Of a DNA stretch of 8,351 nucleotides, positions 6,742 to 8,351 are shown in pieces (within the stretch, counting starts at the first letter, position 1; each line of letters opens with the position of its first letter). The stretch is from an uncultured Bacilli bacterium (GTDB taxonomy: Bacteria; Bacillota_I; Bacilli_A; RF39; UBA660). Under the pieces are notes generated by a model. That model had not been told where the DNA came from. It saw only the letters and a program-made list of their open reading frames with translations, and did not search any database. Made by a program: the position numbers and the translations under genes. Location: assembly GCA_944358275.1 (NCBI GenBank), contig CALVQZ010000034.1:1-8351 (forward strand). Direction: 5' to 3'.

Positions 6742-7998
6742 ATGTTTTTTAAATCCATACATAAAAGAATAAAAATTGTACTTTTAATTATAATATTACT
6801 TTTTGTAGTAGTAATACTTAAGGTTGGTTATATCCAATTATTTCAATATAAAAAATTAAATAATTTAGCAACAGATTTGTGGAGTAGAAATTTACCAATA
6901 GAAGCTTCAAGAGGACTTATATATGACATTAACAACATAGTTATAGCAGATAATATAACTACAACTTCTTTAGTGCTTATTCCAAATCAAATAAAAAATA
7001 AGGAAAAAGTAGCAGAAGATTTATCAAAAATACTTGGTGTTAGTTATGATGAGATGTATAAGCATGTTTCAAAGAAAACATCGATAGAAAGAGTACACCC
7101 AGAAGGAAGAAGATTAAGTTATGAAATAGCAGATAAGATAAATAGTTTGAATTATGATGGGGTTTATTTGCTTAAAGAAAGTAAAAGATATTATCCTTAC
7201 GATACTCTTTTATCACATGTAATTGGATATGTTGGAATAGATAATCAAGGGTTAAGTGGACTTGAGTTACAATATGACGATTATTTGACTGGTGAATATG
7301 GTTCAATAAAATATTTTAGTGATGCGAAAGGTAATAGATTACAAATGAGTGAAGTATATGAAAAACCACAAAATGGGATGAATTTACAACTTACTGTCAA
7401 TTTAGAAATACAAGAGGCAGTAGAAAGAGAACTAGATAATGTCGTTTCAAAATATAATCCAGATAGTGCACTTGCTATAGTTATGAATCCAAATAATGGA
7501 GAAATACTTGCAATGTCATCAAGGCCAAACTTTTCACCTTCCAATTATCAAGATTATACTATAGAAGAAATAAATAGAAACTTACCTATATGGAGTACAT
7601 ATGAGCCAGGTTCTACATTTAAAATAATTACTCTTGCTGCATCTTTAGAAGAAGATGTTGTAGATTTAAATAATGATACATTTTATGATGGAGGGGCAAT
7701 TCAAGTTGAAAATGCTAGGATTAGGTGTTGGAAAGCTGGAGGACATGGACATCAAACATATCTTCAAGTTGTAGAGAATTCTTGCAACCCAGGGTTTGTA
7801 ACTTTAGGTCAAAAATTAGGAAAAGAAACTTTATTTGATTATATTGATAAATTTGGTTTTGGAAAAAAAACAGGTATAGATTTAAATGGAGAAGCAAGTG
7901 GTATATTATTTAATTTAGATAGAGTAGGTCCAGTTGAACTTGCTACAACTGCTTTTGGTCAAGGTGTTAGTGTTACTCCTATACACCTTGTTGTCTAA
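6742..7998 (+). CDS. SpoVD-like class B penicillin-binding protein, C-terminally truncated
   Basis: 418 residues from the ATG at 6742. Class B PBPs are membrane-anchored transpeptidases that cross-link peptidoglycan, usually with a SEDS glycosyltransferase. A basic start and one membrane helix (about 10-31) lead into the PBP dimerisation domain (EASRGLIYD, SHVIGYVGIDNQGLSGLE) at about 50-200. The transpeptidase starts near 240. The nucleophile is S291 in STFK (K294), and the second motif is S347-C-N349. Wording such as NRNLPIWSTYEPGSTFKIITLAA, RCWKAGGHGHQTY and NSCNPGF is closest to the SpoVD/PBP2 branch. The protein stops at GVSVTPIHLVV, where relatives read TPIQ and continue for at least 100 residues to the KTG box, so that essential third motif is absent. 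It is probably non-functional as it stands: a pseudogene, or a gene broken by rearrangement or assembly. No frameshift restores the family sequence. Confidence 0.85.
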   Translation: MFFKSIHKRIKIVLLIIILLFVVVILKVGYIQLFQYKKLNNLATDLWSRNLPIEASRGLIYDINNIVIADNITTTSLVLIPNQIKNKEKVAEDLSKILGVSYDEMYKHVSKKTSIERVHPEGRRLSYEIADKINSLNYDGVYLLKESKRYYPYDTLLSHVIGYVGIDNQGLSGLELQYDDYLTGEYGSIKYFSDAKGNRLQMSEVYEKPQNGMNLQLTVNLEIQEAVERELDNVVSKYNPDSALAIVMNPNNGEILAMSSRPNFSPSNYQDYTIEEINRNLPIWSTYEPGSTFKIITLAASLEEDVVDLNNDTFYDGGAIQVENARIRCWKAGGHGHQTYLQVVENSCNPGFVTLGQKLGKETLFDYIDKFGFGKKTGIDLNGEASGILFNLDRVGPVELATTAFGQGVSVTPIHLVV

Positions 7999-8093
7999 TA
8001 AATGATACCCTTGCTATTACAAGAGGATTAAATAGTAAATACACTAAAAAATATGATATTGAGTATGAATATAAGTGTTTGATAAATATATAG
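7995..8093 (+). pseudogene. Possible 3' remnant of an unidentified gene
   Basis: In a different frame from the PBP, 32 codons read LINDTLAITRGLNSKYTKKY to ...YKCLINI before TAG at 8091-8093. There is no start codon or ribosome site, and it does not resemble any PBP C-terminus. Because it begins where PBP similarity ends, it may be the tail of another gene joined by a deletion. It is short enough to be chance. Confidence 0.25.
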
Positions 8094-8133
8094 ATTTAAA
8101 TACTACTATTAATAAAATATGCCAAAAATCTAT
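8090..8133. repeat. Inverted repeat next to the ABC gene promoter
   Basis: ATAGATTT (8090-8097) and AAATCTAT (8126-8133) are perfect 8-bp arms, 28 bases apart. The right arm touches the TG of the extended -10 box. It could be an operator; chance is a real alternative in sequence this AT-rich. Confidence 0.25.
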
Positions 8134-8141
8134 GGTATAAT
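8133..8141 (+). promoter_or_regulatory. Extended -10 promoter of the ABC transporter gene
   Basis: TGGTATAAT is a perfect extended -10 (TATAAT at 8136-8141). No good -35 is seen, which extended -10 promoters can do without. Transcription would start near 8148, giving a leader of about 95 bases before the ATPase gene. Confidence 0.6.
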
Positions 8142-8162
8142 AATATATGTAAGTGATAAATT

Positions 8163-8198
8163 ATGAGTATGTTTGAAAAAACAAAAATAATTATCTAA
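8163..8198 (+). other. Possible 11-residue leader peptide and hairpin
   Basis: Inside the ABC gene leader, ATG at 8163 opens MSMFEKTKIII and stops with TAA at 8196-8198. AGTGA lies 6 bases upstream. A hairpin (ATAATTA 8187-8193 with TAATTAT 8202-8208) overlaps its end. Such layouts can control drug-transporter genes by ribosome stalling; here this is only suggestive. Confidence 0.2.
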
Positions 8199-8243
8199 AA
8201 GTAATTATATTAAAAAATGTTTTCGTTAAAAAGGGAGTATGAA

Positions 8244-8351
8244 ATGAAAAATGTAATTGAAGTTAAAAATTTAATAAAAGAATATAAAGAAATAAAAGCA
8301 GTAGATAACTTATCTTTTGAAGTTCATGAAGGAGAAATTCTAGGTCTTTTA
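8244..8351 (+). CDS. ABC transporter ATP-binding protein, N-terminal fragment
   Basis: The first 36 codons, cut by the window edge. The text MKNVIEVKNLIKEYKEIKAV...LSFEVHEGEILGLL is the standard start of an ABC ATPase: a first beta strand with the A-loop aromatic (probably Y14), then the strand ending just before the Walker A glycines (expected GPNGAGKST). The IKEYKEIKAVDNLSFEV style is typical of the ABC-2 exporter ATPase group (drug, lantibiotic or polysaccharide export), but the substrate cannot be told from this piece. The start has AAGGGAG at 8231-8237 with 6 bases of spacing and an extended -10 about 100 bases upstream. It has its own promoter, so it is probably not co-transcribed with the PBP gene. 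Confidence 0.88.
   Translation, partial: MKNVIEVKNLIKEYKEIKAVDNLSFEVHEGEILGLL

Noticed and set aside
7281..7544. Minus-strand open frame of 87 codons inside the PBP
   Set aside because: It is antisense to the conserved PBP transpeptidase region and has no family resemblance.
7984..8240. Simple frameshift hiding the rest of the PBP
   Set aside because: The other two plus frames after 7984 show neither the expected family continuation nor a KTG motif before the next gene.
1..8351. Mycoplasma-type code with TGA as tryptophan
   Set aside because: No TGA occurs in frame in any gene and visible tryptophans are TGG, while cell-wall genes argue against a wall-less Mollicute. No gene here ends in TGA, so its use as a stop is not directly shown.
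1..8351. CRISPR array, transposon ends, tRNA or rRNA
   Set aside because: No regularly spaced repeats, transposase, target-site duplications or RNA-gene folds were seen on either strand.

Overview
The window is very AT-rich (roughly a quarter to 30% G+C by eye). It carries Gram-positive style Shine-Dalgarno sites (AGGAGG, AAGGAG and repeatedly GGTGA), extended -10 promoters (TGnTATAAT type) and genes for peptidoglycan remodelling. This fits a low-GC Bacillota, probably an uncultured gut-type lineage of Bacilli or a relative. It is not a wall-less Mollicute, because three proteins here act on peptidoglycan. Tryptophan is encoded by TGG, no TGA occurs in frame, and every visible stop is TAA or TAG.

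Layout. (1) 29-550: a small, charged, helical cytoplasmic protein that I do not recognise, closed by a hairpin terminator that starts in its stop codon. (2) 638-3169: mutS, complete, with its own extended -10 promoter. (3) 3335-3736 nusB and 3757-5232 a secreted LysM-G5-M23 peptidoglycan endopeptidase, 20 bases apart and probably one operon. It is driven by a well-formed promoter embedded in an inverted repeat. (4) 5250-6632, minus strand: a membrane-anchored SpoIID/LytB-domain protein, convergent with the endopeptidase; the two share one bidirectional terminator of about 20 bases. (5) 6742-7998: a SpoVD-like class B penicillin-binding protein, divergent from the SpoIID gene. It is cut off in the middle of its transpeptidase domain, before the KTG box. 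(6) 7999-8243: a short unexplained coding remnant, then a promoter and leader. (7) 8244 to the window end: the first 36 codons of an ABC transporter ATPase.

How the genes relate. MutS (mismatch repair) and NusB (rRNA antitermination) are housekeeping. The middle of the window is a cell-wall block: an M23 endopeptidase cuts peptide cross-links, a SpoIID-type enzyme cuts glycan strands, and a class B PBP makes cross-links. In spore formers SpoIID, the M23-fold protein SpoIIQ and SpoVD act in engulfment and cortex formation, and spoIID and spoIIQ are neighbours in Bacillus subtilis. This grouping is therefore suggestive, but the domain layouts here differ and no other sporulation gene is visible.

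The strongest oddity is the abrupt end of the PBP at about 7984-7998. No reading frame continues the family sequence, so this is a real deletion or rearrangement, or an assembly join. I see no CRISPR array, tRNA, rRNA, transposase or clear defence system.
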